9,960 nt of DNA from Allocoleopsis sp036703385 (GCF_036703385.1 NZ_DATNPA010000296.1:1-9960); one strand, 5' to 3'; positions 1-7,238 are shown, counted from the stretch's first letter. Made by a program: numbers and translations. The notes: generated from the letters alone by a model not told the origin.

Positions 1-2
1 CA

Positions 3-189
3 GTTGAAGCAGCTGTACAATGGGCTGCCAATATGACTTGGAAGGGCATTGCACCAATTGTGCATCGCGCCCTTGACCATCTATGACAAAGGCATCAAAG
101 TCCTACCAACCGAGTTAGAACAGTACCATCCTTTCTGGCAGCGTTCTGAGACATTGCCCAAATGGGATATCACGATTGTCCCTGGTTGA
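3..189 (+). pseudogene. 3' remnant of a transposase-like gene, frameshifted
   Basis: One frame (3-86) reads AAVQWAANMTWKGIAPIVHRA and then reaches a stop at 84-86. The frame starting around 64-79 continues as IYDKGIKVLPTELEQ and ends with LPKWDITIVPG and a TGA at 187-189. Joined, they look like one C-terminal protein segment broken by a single frameshift near position 70-80. From memory, this pattern (TWKGI..IV, then Y.KGI, then LPKWD at the very end) resembles the C-terminus of DDE-type transposases common in cyanobacterial genomes. ISAzo13-like elements were considered, but the family cannot be fixed from so short a piece. The 5' part lies outside the window, and no terminal inverted repeat was identified after the stop. 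A functional gene with programmed frameshifting is less likely, because no slippery run is visible at the junction. Confidence 0.5.
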
Positions 190-264
190 CTGGTATCTTA
201 TTTTCTTGCAAGTCCCTAAGCTGATTTCTTTTCAGTGCTACTCCCTTTTTGGCTTTTGCAGACT

Positions 265-3200
265 ATGGATGTGGACACTCTCTTCGTGCTTCTCGTGGAT
301 GGCGACGAAGCTAACTACAGTCTCATTAGAACTTTAATCAGCCAATTTGAGACGATTAAAGTCGAGTTAGACTGGGTGGCTACAGCGTCGGAGGCGTTAG
401 AATTGATGCGCCAAAACCGCGATGATAATGTCAATCAAGCCTACGATATCTATTTGATTGATGCTCAGCTAGGAGAAACGATCGCTGAGCATTGGCAACC
501 AGCTTTACTGGAAGAAAGCCCTACTTTCCCTTTCATCCTGCTCACCGATACTCCTAAAGCAGGCATCGCAGCACTGGCGGCGGGCGCATCTGACTATTTG
601 GTGCGCCATCAATTGAGCACCCCTCTCCTAGAGCGATCGCTACGTTTAACTCTCGCTCATACCCAACTCAAGGCTTGCCACACTATTACTGATGCCTTCG
701 GCGAGATTCACTTCCACCAGCAAGCTGAAGCCAGAATTAGATTACTCAATGCCCAACTCGAACAACGGGTGAGCGATCGCACCGCCGAGTTAGAACGGAT
801 TAATCAAGAATTAATCCAAGAAATTGAAGAACGTCGGCGGGTGGAGGAGGCCTTACGGGAAAGCGAAGCACGATTTCGTCAGTTGGCTGAAAAAATCGAA
901 TCCGTTTTCTGGATGATTAAACCGGATCTGAGCGAACTCCTCTATATCAGTCCGATGTACGAGCAAATTTGGGGACGTAGCTGCGAGAGTTTTTACCAAA
1001 ATCCCTATTCCTGGTTTGAAACCATGCATCCCGACGATCACGAACGGATACGTGCCAGTGCCGAACAAGCGGCTCTATCTGACTATCACCAAGCCGAACT
1101 GGAAATAGAGTATCGCATTGTGCGACCGGATGGCAGCATTCGTTGGATACGTGCTCGTGGTTTCCCCATCCGCGACGACGCTGGAAATGTCTGTCGTGTG
1201 GCGGGTATCAGCGACGATATCACAGAGGATAAACAGGCACAGGAGGAGTTGCGCCAAAGCCAGCTTTTCATTGAAGCGATCGCAAACTCGTCGCCGTTGC
1301 TTTTATACATCTACAACTTGACCACAGGGCAAAACATCTATGCCAATCGCCAAATTGTTGAAATATTAGGCTACACACCACAGGAGGTTCAATTCGCAGG
1401 GTTCCAGTTTTTTTTAAATCAAGTACATCCAGATGACCTCTACCTTATGGAGCAACTCTCTCGTCGCTGCGCTGAGCTTGCTGATGGTGAGGTGGTTGAG
1501 ACAGAGTACCGGATCAGGCACAAAAACGGGTCTTGGCGCTGGTTGCGATCGTGGGACGTTGTGTTTACCCGAAGTGCTGATGGTTCTCCCGTACAGATTC
1601 TCGGTGCAGCTTTAGATATTACCGATGCCTATCAACAAGCTACACAACGCAAGCAGGTTGAATTGCAGCTCCAGGAAAGTGAATCACGACTGAATGCAAT
1701 TGTCAATAGTACCTCTGATGGCATTCTGATCGTCGATAAACAGGGCATCGTGCGCTTTGCTAACCCAGCCGCTGCCAAGCTGTTTGGCAGAACACTAGAA
1801 CAGTTGCTCAATTATGATTTTGGAGAGCCGATACTGGTGGGTGACGTAGCGGAGTTGAGCATTATTCGCTCTGGCGGGGAAATCGGGATGGGAGAAATGA
1901 GTGTCGCCCAAACCGAATGGCAAGGGGAAGCTGTTTATATTGTCTCCCTACGCGATATCACCGAGCGGCGACAAGCAGAGGACGCATTGCGCGAAAGTGA
2001 AGAGCGGTTCCGCCAGTTAGCCGACAATATCCAAAACGTCTTTTGGCTGTTTAACCCCTATACAAAGGAGTTACTTTACGTCAGTTCAGCCTATGAAGCC
2101 ATTTGGGGACGCCCTTGTGAGAGTGCTTACGCCACGCCTTCCAACTGGGTAGATACTCTTCATCCCGAAGACACAGAAATTGCGATCGCATCCTCAACCC
2201 AACAAATGCAAGGAGAGCCAACAGATGTAGAGTATCGGATTGTTCGCCCTGATAGTCAAATCCGCTGGATTTTGGCTCGTACCTTTCCGATTAAGAATGA
2301 ACGGCATGAGGTCTACCGAGTTGCTGGAATTGCCGAGGATATCACTGATCGCAAACAAGCTCAAGAGGCACTACGCCAGAGTGAGGAACGTTTCCGTGCC
2401 ATTTTTGAAAACGCAGGGATTGGGATTGCTGTGGTTGGCACCGACCTCAAACTCGTGCAGACGAATCCGTTCTTTCAACGATTCCTGGGATATAGCGCAC
2501 AAGAATTGGCAAGCCTAGACTACACCGATATCACCTATGTAGACGATTCGGTTATTGAGCAAGTCCTAGCGCAAGAGTGTATGGCGGGAACCCGTAATGG
2601 TTATTGCATCGAGAAACGATTTATCCGTAAAGACGGGGAAATCATCTGGGGAAACCTCACCATTTCCATTATTAGGGATACCGCTGGACAGTTTCAATTC
2701 GCTGTTGGCCTGGTTGAAGATATCACAGAGCGCAAACGAGTCGAATCACAATTACAACAATACCGCGATCGCCTGGAAGAGTCGGTGGAACAGCGCACCG
2801 CCCAACTCACCAAAGCCAACGCTCAACTGCAACAGGAAATAATCGAACGCCAGCGAGCCGAGTCAGCTATTCATTTCCAGGCGCGTCTCTTAGATGTCGT
2901 TGAACACGCTATCATTGCCACGGATTTGTCCGGAGTCATCATTTATTGGAACCGATTTGCCGAACAGCTCTATGGCTGGTCAGCCACGGAAGCTCTTGGG
3001 TACAATATCTTGGAAATTACCCCCTCTGAGGCCTCTCAAGAGCAAGCCGCTGAAATTATGTCCTGCTTGAGTAAGGGTGAAAGTTGGTCTGGGGAATTTT
3101 GGGTTCAGCGTCGAGATGGCACTGCCTTTCCCGCCTTGGTGAGTGACTCGCCAATTTATGATGAAACCGGTTTGTTAATCGGGCTGGTTGGCATTTCCTT

Positions 3201-5946
3201 TGATCTCACAGAGCGTAAACAGGCTGAAGAGGCACTGCGAAAGGCCAATGCCGAACTAGGAATTAGGGTAGAAGAGCGAACCAAAGATTTAGGGAGTGCC
3301 ATCGAGCGGTTGCAGCAAGAGATTGTGCAGCGCAAACAAGTTGAGGACGCCTTACGAGGCTCACAAGCTCGCTTTGCGGGCATCCTAGAAATTGCCAATG
3401 ATGCGATCATTGCCGTGGATGCGGCTCAACAAATTACCCTATTCAATCAAGGCGCTGAAAAGATTTTTGGTTACACCCATCAGGAGGTTTTAGGTCAATC
3501 CCTGAGCTTACTCATGCCCACACGTTATGCGGATGCTCATCATCAAGATGTTGTCAACTTTTCCCAATCAGCGGGTGAAGCCAGAAGAATGGGAAACAGG
3601 CAGGAGATTTGGGGGCGTCGTAAAGATGGGTCAGAGTTTCCCGCTGAAGCCTCAATTTCTATGCTAGAACTTGGCGGTGAAAAAGTATTTACCGCCATCC
3701 TGCGAGATATTAGCGATGCCTATCGGCAAGCTGCGCAACGCAAACAAGCAGAGGAAGCGCTGCAACTGCAAATGAACCGAGATCGGGTACTCGCGCAGAT
3801 TTCCCAACACATCCGACAGTCTTTAAATCTGGATCGAATTCTGAATACCACGGTTCATGAAGTGCGGCAACTGCTCCAAGCAGACCGAGCTTTAATCTTC
3901 CGTCTCGAACCCGATAAAATCGGCAGGGTCAGCCATGAGTCGGTCTTTCCAGGTTTGCCTTCAACCGTCGGACACCAATATGAAAATGAAAAATTTCCCC
4001 TAGATTGCTATCAAAATTACTGTCAAGGTAAGGCGAGAATAATCACCGACATTACCCTCGATGAAACAGCCTCTTGTCTACTGGAATATCTGCAAGAATT
4101 AGATGTAAAATCTAGATTATCCGTTCCTATATTGCACAACAATTCTGAATTTTCAATTCAGCAATCAGAATTAGAGTCCCAGCCAAATTCAGAAGCTAAC
4201 ATTCAAAATTATTCGTTGTGGGGACTGCTGATTGTTCATCAGTGTAGCCAGATACGATATTGGCAATCGTGGGAAGTGAATCTACTTCAGCAATTAGCTA
4301 CCCAAGTTGCGATCGCGATTCAACAAGCTGAACTCTATCGGCAGTTAGAAATTGAACTCAATGAGCGCAAACAAGCGCAGGCTCAACTCCAGCAAGCCAA
4401 AGAAGCGGCGGAAGCTGCCAACCATGCCAAAAGCGAATTTCTGGCTAACATGAGCCATGAACTCCGCACCCCCCTCAACGCGATTTTGGGTTTCACTCAA
4501 CTCATGACCCATGAGCGATCGCTCATGGAGCCGTTATCATTGGAGTCATTACCCAGCACACACACCGTCCATGCCCTATCCACCCAGCAACATGACTATC
4601 TGGGAATTATCAATCGCTCAGGTGAGCATTTGCTGCTATTAATTAATGACATTTTGTCAATGTCTAAAATTGAGGCAGGCAGGCTGACCCTCAATGAAAA
4701 CAGTTTTGACCTGTATCGCCTACTCGACAACCTGGAAAAGATGTTCCAACTCAAGGCCACTAACAAAGGCTTAGAGCTGCTCTTTGAACGTACATCCGAT
4801 GTGCCCCAATATGTCCATGCGGATGAGAGGAAATTGCGCCAAGTTGTGATTAACCTGTTGGGAAATGCCATTAAATTTACTCAATCAGGTCGTGTAATGC
4901 TGCGCGTGACCGGAGAGTTGAATGTTGGAAGGTTTAAGGTTGAAGCTTCAAAGCCGTCTTCCAACCTGGACCCAAATAACCTGCAACCTGTAACTCTTCG
5001 GTTTGAAGTGGAAGATACAGGCCCTGGCATAGCACCAGAGGAGCTTGACCGCTTGTTTGAGCCGTTTGTTCAGACCCAAACGGGGAGAAAATCTCAGGCC
5101 GGGACTGGTTTGGGCTTAGCGATTAGCGATCGCTTTGTGCGGATGATGGGAGGGACAATTACAGTCAGCAGTGTTCTAGGAAGAGGAACGATTTTTAAAT
5201 GGGATGTTCGGATGAACTCGGTTCAATCTGCCCAAGTCTTCCCTCAGGAGCCTAAGCGCCAAGTGATAGGTCTCGCACCGAACCAACCGAAGTATCGCAT
5301 CCTCGTGGTTGAGGATAGCTTAACCAATCGTAAACTTCTGACGAATCTGCTCACACTACTGGGATTTGAGGTGCGAGAAGCCCAGAATGGTCAAGAAGGA
5401 GTTGCCCTCTGGGAAAGTTGGAAACCCCACCTGATTTGGATGGATATCCGGATGCCTGTGATGGATGGGTATGAGGCAACTCAACAGATTAGAGCCCAGG
5501 AGAGTCACTTGACGGCTCCCGCATCATCTAACTCCGCTACCGTGATTATTGCTGTGACCGCCAGTGCCTTTGAAGAGGAGCGCGATCGCTTCTTTGCAGC
5601 TGGCTGTGATGATTTTGTGCTGAAGCCTTTCCGGGAGGAAATCATTTTCGAGAAAGTAGCACAACATCTAGGGGTGTGTTATCTATATGGAGATAGAACT
5701 TCTACTTACTCATCCCAGCCAGTTGCCTCCTATCTGCAGGTCACCCCAGAGCTATTGGCTGTTATGTCTGCTGATTGGATCGCTCAACTCCACCAGGCAG
5801 CCAGAAGCCTTGATGCTGAACTCATGAACAGGCTTATCGAGCAAATTCCTGAGTCTTATCATCCGTTAGCGATCACTCTTACTGATTTAATCAATGACTT
5901 TCGCTTTGATCGAATCATGGAACTTACTCAAACCGCTGCTCCGTGA
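265..5946 (+). CDS. Multi-PAS/GAF hybrid sensor histidine kinase with N- and C-terminal receivers
   Basis: A cytosolic hybrid kinase of 1893 aa with no membrane segment; residues are counted from ATG 265. Order: receiver 5-125 (acidic D12/D14, phospho-acceptor D66); coiled coil 160-199; PAS1 200-322; PAS2 332-457; a short PAS3 473-572; PAS4 579-700; PAS5 707-827; coiled coil; PAS6 870-988; coiled coil; PAS7 1034-1155; phytochrome-like GAF 1171-1361; HisKA with MSHELRTPLN (H1398); HATPase with N1534, D1584 in DTGPG, and GTGLG at 1613; receiver about 1678-1800 (E1683, D1684, D1727, K1787); helical tail to 1893. It should autophosphorylate H1398 and pass phosphate to D1727. ATG 265 is preferred to GTG 235 because the receiver begins at once after it and the ten extra residues are hydrophobic and unlike the family; neither start has a clear ribosome site. 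Oddities: Arg replaces the conserved Lys of the first receiver, and repeat-like insertions lie in the GAF, HisKA and HATPase. The signals sensed are unknown. Confidence 0.95.
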   Translation: MDVDTLFVLLVDGDEANYSLIRTLISQFETIKVELDWVATASEALELMRQNRDDNVNQAYDIYLIDAQLGETIAEHWQPALLEESPTFPFILLTDTPKAGIAALAAGASDYLVRHQLSTPLLERSLRLTLAHTQLKACHTITDAFGEIHFHQQAEARIRLLNAQLEQRVSDRTAELERINQELIQEIEERRRVEEALRESEARFRQLAEKIESVFWMIKPDLSELLYISPMYEQIWGRSCESFYQNPYSWFETMHPDDHERIRASAEQAALSDYHQAELEIEYRIVRPDGSIRWIRARGFPIRDDAGNVCRVAGISDDITEDKQAQEELRQSQLFIEAIANSSPLLLYIYNLTTGQNIYANRQIVEILGYTPQEVQFAGFQFFLNQVHPDDLYLMEQLSRRCAELADGEVVETEYRIRHKNGSWRWLRSWDVVFTRSADGSPVQILGAALDITDAYQQATQRKQVELQLQESESRLNAIVNSTSDGILIVDKQGIVRFANPAAAKLFGRTLEQLLNYDFGEPILVGDVAELSIIRSGGEIGMGEMSVAQTEWQGEAVYIVSLRDITERRQAEDALRESEERFRQLADNIQNVFWLFNPYTKELLYVSSAYEAIWGRPCESAYATPSNWVDTLHPEDTEIAIASSTQQMQGEPTDVEYRIVRPDSQIRWILARTFPIKNERHEVYRVAGIAEDITDRKQAQEALRQSEERFRAIFENAGIGIAVVGTDLKLVQTNPFFQRFLGYSAQELASLDYTDITYVDDSVIEQVLAQECMAGTRNGYCIEKRFIRKDGEIIWGNLTISIIRDTAGQFQFAVGLVEDITERKRVESQLQQYRDRLEESVEQRTAQLTKANAQLQQEIIERQRAESAIHFQARLLDVVEHAIIATDLSGVIIYWNRFAEQLYGWSATEALGYNILEITPSEASQEQAAEIMSCLSKGESWSGEFWVQRRDGTAFPALVSDSPIYDETGLLIGLVGISFDLTERKQAEEALRKANAELGIRVEERTKDLGSAIERLQQEIVQRKQVEDALRGSQARFAGILEIANDAIIAVDAAQQITLFNQGAEKIFGYTHQEVLGQSLSLLMPTRYADAHHQDVVNFSQSAGEARRMGNRQEIWGRRKDGSEFPAEASISMLELGGEKVFTAILRDISDAYRQAAQRKQAEEALQLQMNRDRVLAQISQHIRQSLNLDRILNTTVHEVRQLLQADRALIFRLEPDKIGRVSHESVFPGLPSTVGHQYENEKFPLDCYQNYCQGKARIITDITLDETASCLLEYLQELDVKSRLSVPILHNNSEFSIQQSELESQPNSEANIQNYSLWGLLIVHQCSQIRYWQSWEVNLLQQLATQVAIAIQQAELYRQLEIELNERKQAQAQLQQAKEAAEAANHAKSEFLANMSHELRTPLNAILGFTQLMTHERSLMEPLSLESLPSTHTVHALSTQQHDYLGIINRSGEHLLLLINDILSMSKIEAGRLTLNENSFDLYRLLDNLEKMFQLKATNKGLELLFERTSDVPQYVHADERKLRQVVINLLGNAIKFTQSGRVMLRVTGELNVGRFKVEASKPSSNLDPNNLQPVTLRFEVEDTGPGIAPEELDRLFEPFVQTQTGRKSQAGTGLGLAISDRFVRMMGGTITVSSVLGRGTIFKWDVRMNSVQSAQVFPQEPKRQVIGLAPNQPKYRILVVEDSLTNRKLLTNLLTLLGFEVREAQNGQEGVALWESWKPHLIWMDIRMPVMDGYEATQQIRAQESHLTAPASSNSATVIIAVTASAFEEERDRFFAAGCDDFVLKPFREEIIFEKVAQHLGVCYLYGDRTSTYSSQPVASYLQVTPELLAVMSADWIAQLHQAARSLDAELMNRLIEQIPESYHPLAITLTDLINDFRFDRIMELTQTAAP
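742..861 (+). repeat. Signalling coiled-coil segment, copy 1 of 3
   Basis: Encodes residues about 160-199 of the hybrid kinase. The pattern is LEQRVSDRTAELERIN, then QEIEERRRVEEALRESE, leading into PAS1. Similar segments recur at 2761-2880 (LEESVEQRTAQLTKAN, then QQEIIERQRAE) before PAS6 and at 3241-3366 (RVEERTKDL, then QQEIVQRKQVEDALR) before PAS7. They share the E-x-R-T and QEI-x-x-R-x-x-x-E-x-A spacing, so they are duplicated helical linkers that join sensor domains in register. Confidence 0.75.
862..1251 (+). repeat. PAS1, close internal paralogue of PAS4 (1999-2382)
   Basis: PAS1 and PAS4 share FRQLA, VFW, ELLY, a Y then IWGR.CES, HP.D, EYRIVRPD, IRWI.AR.FPI, VAGI..DIT and KQAQE in the same order and spacing. 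The other five PAS domains lack most of these words. This pair therefore arose by internal duplication, or by recruitment of the same PAS subtype twice. PAS domains of this VFW/IWGR type are frequent in cyanobacterial multi-PAS kinases; their ligand is not known to me. Confidence 0.8.
4141..4172 (+). repeat. Inverted-repeat cluster within the GAF coding region
   Basis: CTGAATT (4145-4151) pairs with AATTCAG (4155-4161) across a three-base loop. An outer arm, AATTCTGA (4141-4148), is the reverse complement of TCAGAATT (4165-4172). The stretch is much more AT-rich than its surroundings. It encodes the start of a polar segment (NSEFSIQQSELESQP, residue 1293 onward) between the GAF strand ending VPIL and the strand LWGLLIVHQ, where close GAF relatives have only a few residues. 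It is probably a small repeat that entered in frame. Confidence 0.6.
4509..4528 (+). repeat. Perfect 20-bp palindrome centred on a HIP1 octamer, in the HisKA region
   Basis: CCATGAGCGA (4509-4518) is followed directly by its exact reverse complement TCGCTCATGG (4519-4528), giving a perfect dyad around GCGATCGC (4515-4522). It encodes HERSLME, at the beginning of an extra loop between the two HisKA helices (about residues 1415-1440). Confidence 0.85.
4924..4965 (+). repeat. Nested inverted repeats in the hybrid kinase HATPase domain
   Basis: GTTGGAAG (4924-4931) is the reverse complement of CTTCCAAC (4958-4965), and inside lies a perfect 12-bp palindrome, TTGAAGCTTCAA (4940-4951). Short aggtt and aacct words continue on both sides up to about 4990. 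The segment encodes LNVGRFKVEASKPSSNLDP and then NNLQP (residues 1552-1575), placed between the N box and the G1 box VEDTGPG. Such LQP-rich inserts are familiar to me at this point in other cyanobacterial hybrid kinases (recollection, not checked). Confidence 0.65.
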
Positions 5947-7238
5947 ATGAACTAAGCACTAATGCCTGCCAAGGATATATTTTGATTGTTGACGATCAAC
6001 CCGATAACCTGCGCCTATTATCCACCACGCTGACGGATGTCGGGTATAAAGTTAAGAGTGCTATCAGCGCTCAGATGGCTTTAATTGGACTCCAAACCGC
6101 CTTGCCTGAGCTAATTTTGCTCGACATCATGATGCCCGACATCAATGGATACCAGTTGTGTCAACAGTTAAAAGCCGAGGCTCATACCAAAGACATTCCA
6201 GTGATTTTCTTGAGCGCGTTGGATGATGAGGTCGATAAATTAAGAGCCTTTGAAATCGGTGGAGTAGACTACATCACCAAACCGTTTAAGACTAGAGAGG
6301 TTTTGGCTCGTGTCAAGCATCAATTGACCCTTGTGTACCAGCAGCAGAAAATTACCGAGCAAAATCTGCAACTATCGCAGCAAAATCTGCGCTTGGAGCA
6401 ATTGAACAACGAGCTGATGCAAGCTAACCAAGAGCTGTTGCGTTCCAACAAAGATTTGGAAGAATTTGCCTATATCGCCGCTCATGATTTGCGCTCGCCC
6501 CTACAAATTATCAAAGCATTCAGCTATTTGCTAACCCAAAAATACCAAGGTTATCTTGACGATAAAGCTGACCGATATATAACTCGCATCGTCGAGGCGG
6601 GCAATCGTATGGAGCAACTCATTCAAGACTTGCTCAACTACTCGCGAGTGGGAACGAAGGCGATTGAGTTTGAACCTAGTAACTGTAACTGGATACTCCA
6701 ACAGGTATTAACCCATTTACAAGCGGAGATCGATACTAGTGGTGCTGTAATTACCCATGAAGAACTGCCAATCGTAATGGGGAATGCCACGCAACTGACA
6801 CAGCTGTTTCAAAACCTGATTAGCAATGCCATCAAGTTTGGCCGCCCCGAAGTACCACCTCAGATCGAAATTTCAGTAGAGCACAAAGATCGCAACGCAG
6901 GAGAGATAGAGGATATAGTCTCTACCGATCGCAGGAGAGAACCCTCTCCTCCTGCCCTTCCTGCTTCTTCTAAGATCCCTCAACACAATCTTGTTGAGGA
7001 AAGCAGGGGGGGTAGTGAATGGTTATTTGGAGTGCATGATCATGGCATCGGCATAGAACCCCAATATTTTGAACGTATCTTTCAACTTTTCCAACGTCTG
7101 CACACAACAGCAGAGTATCCCGGCACTGGGATTGGTTTAGCCATCTGCAAAAAGATTGTTGAGCGCCACGGAGGCCACATCTGGGTAAAATCTTCCCCAG
7201 ATTTAGGGACAACGTTTTACTTTACCTTGACAGCGTGA
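5943..7238 (+). CDS. Receiver-domain histidine kinase, phytochrome-type kinase core
   Basis: A 431-residue soluble kinase. Residues 11-128 form a complete receiver (D17/D18, phospho-acceptor D61 in LLDIMMPDINGY, K113 in ITKPF). A Gln/Leu-rich coiled coil (130-170) leads to a HisKA core of the bacteriophytochrome kind, FAYIAAHDLRSPL with H181. The HATPase shows N295 (QNLISNAIKF), D366 (HDHGIGI), FQLFQRLH, and GTGIGLAI from G394. All catalytic residues appear present. It should autophosphorylate at H181, with D61 receiving phosphate from the upstream kinase or another donor. The GTG start is forced: it overlaps the preceding TGA in GTGA, the nearby ATG at 5947 is out of frame, and the receiver begins within a dozen residues. 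No ribosome site is visible, so translation probably depends on the upstream gene. An unusual insertion of about 42 residues (317-358) built from hairpin-forming DNA precedes the G1 box. Confidence 0.94.
   Translation: MNELSTNACQGYILIVDDQPDNLRLLSTTLTDVGYKVKSAISAQMALIGLQTALPELILLDIMMPDINGYQLCQQLKAEAHTKDIPVIFLSALDDEVDKLRAFEIGGVDYITKPFKTREVLARVKHQLTLVYQQQKITEQNLQLSQQNLRLEQLNNELMQANQELLRSNKDLEEFAYIAAHDLRSPLQIIKAFSYLLTQKYQGYLDDKADRYITRIVEAGNRMEQLIQDLLNYSRVGTKAIEFEPSNCNWILQQVLTHLQAEIDTSGAVITHEELPIVMGNATQLTQLFQNLISNAIKFGRPEVPPQIEISVEHKDRNAGEIEDIVSTDRRREPSPPALPASSKIPQHNLVEESRGGSEWLFGVHDHGIGIEPQYFERIFQLFQRLHTTAEYPGTGIGLAICKKIVERHGGHIWVKSSPDLGTTFYFTLTA
6931..7007 (+). repeat. Multiple hairpins inside the second kinase gene
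   Basis: Three inverted repeats lie close together. AGGAGAG (6933-6939) pairs with CTCTCCT (6944-6950), loop of four. CCTCAACA (6978-6985) pairs with TGTTGAGG (6992-6999), loop of six. CCTGCTT (6960-6966) pairs with AAGCAGG (7001-7007) and encloses the second hairpin. GCAGGAG (6931-6937) can also pair with CTCCTGC (6949-6955). The block stays in frame and encodes a Pro/Ser/Arg-rich stretch (REPSPPALPASSKIPQ) with no counterpart in a normal HATPase fold. Confidence 0.8.

Noticed and set aside
235..264. GTG at 235 as the start of the hybrid kinase
   Set aside because: It adds ten mostly hydrophobic residues (LLPFWLLQT) before the receiver, with no ribosome site. ATG 265 starts directly ahead of the receiver fold.
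186..264. Promoter for the kinase operon starting with TTGACT at 186
   Set aside because: No -10-like hexamer is found at a usual spacing, and the TTGACT overlaps the stop of the transposase remnant.
3965..4020. DXCF-type second cysteine in the GAF domain
   Set aside because: The aligned position reads NEKF. The Cys residues in FPLDCYQNYC fall at other positions in the pattern.
5947..5949. ATG just after the hybrid kinase stop as start of the second kinase
   Set aside because: It is out of frame with the receiver; the GTG at 5943 is in frame.
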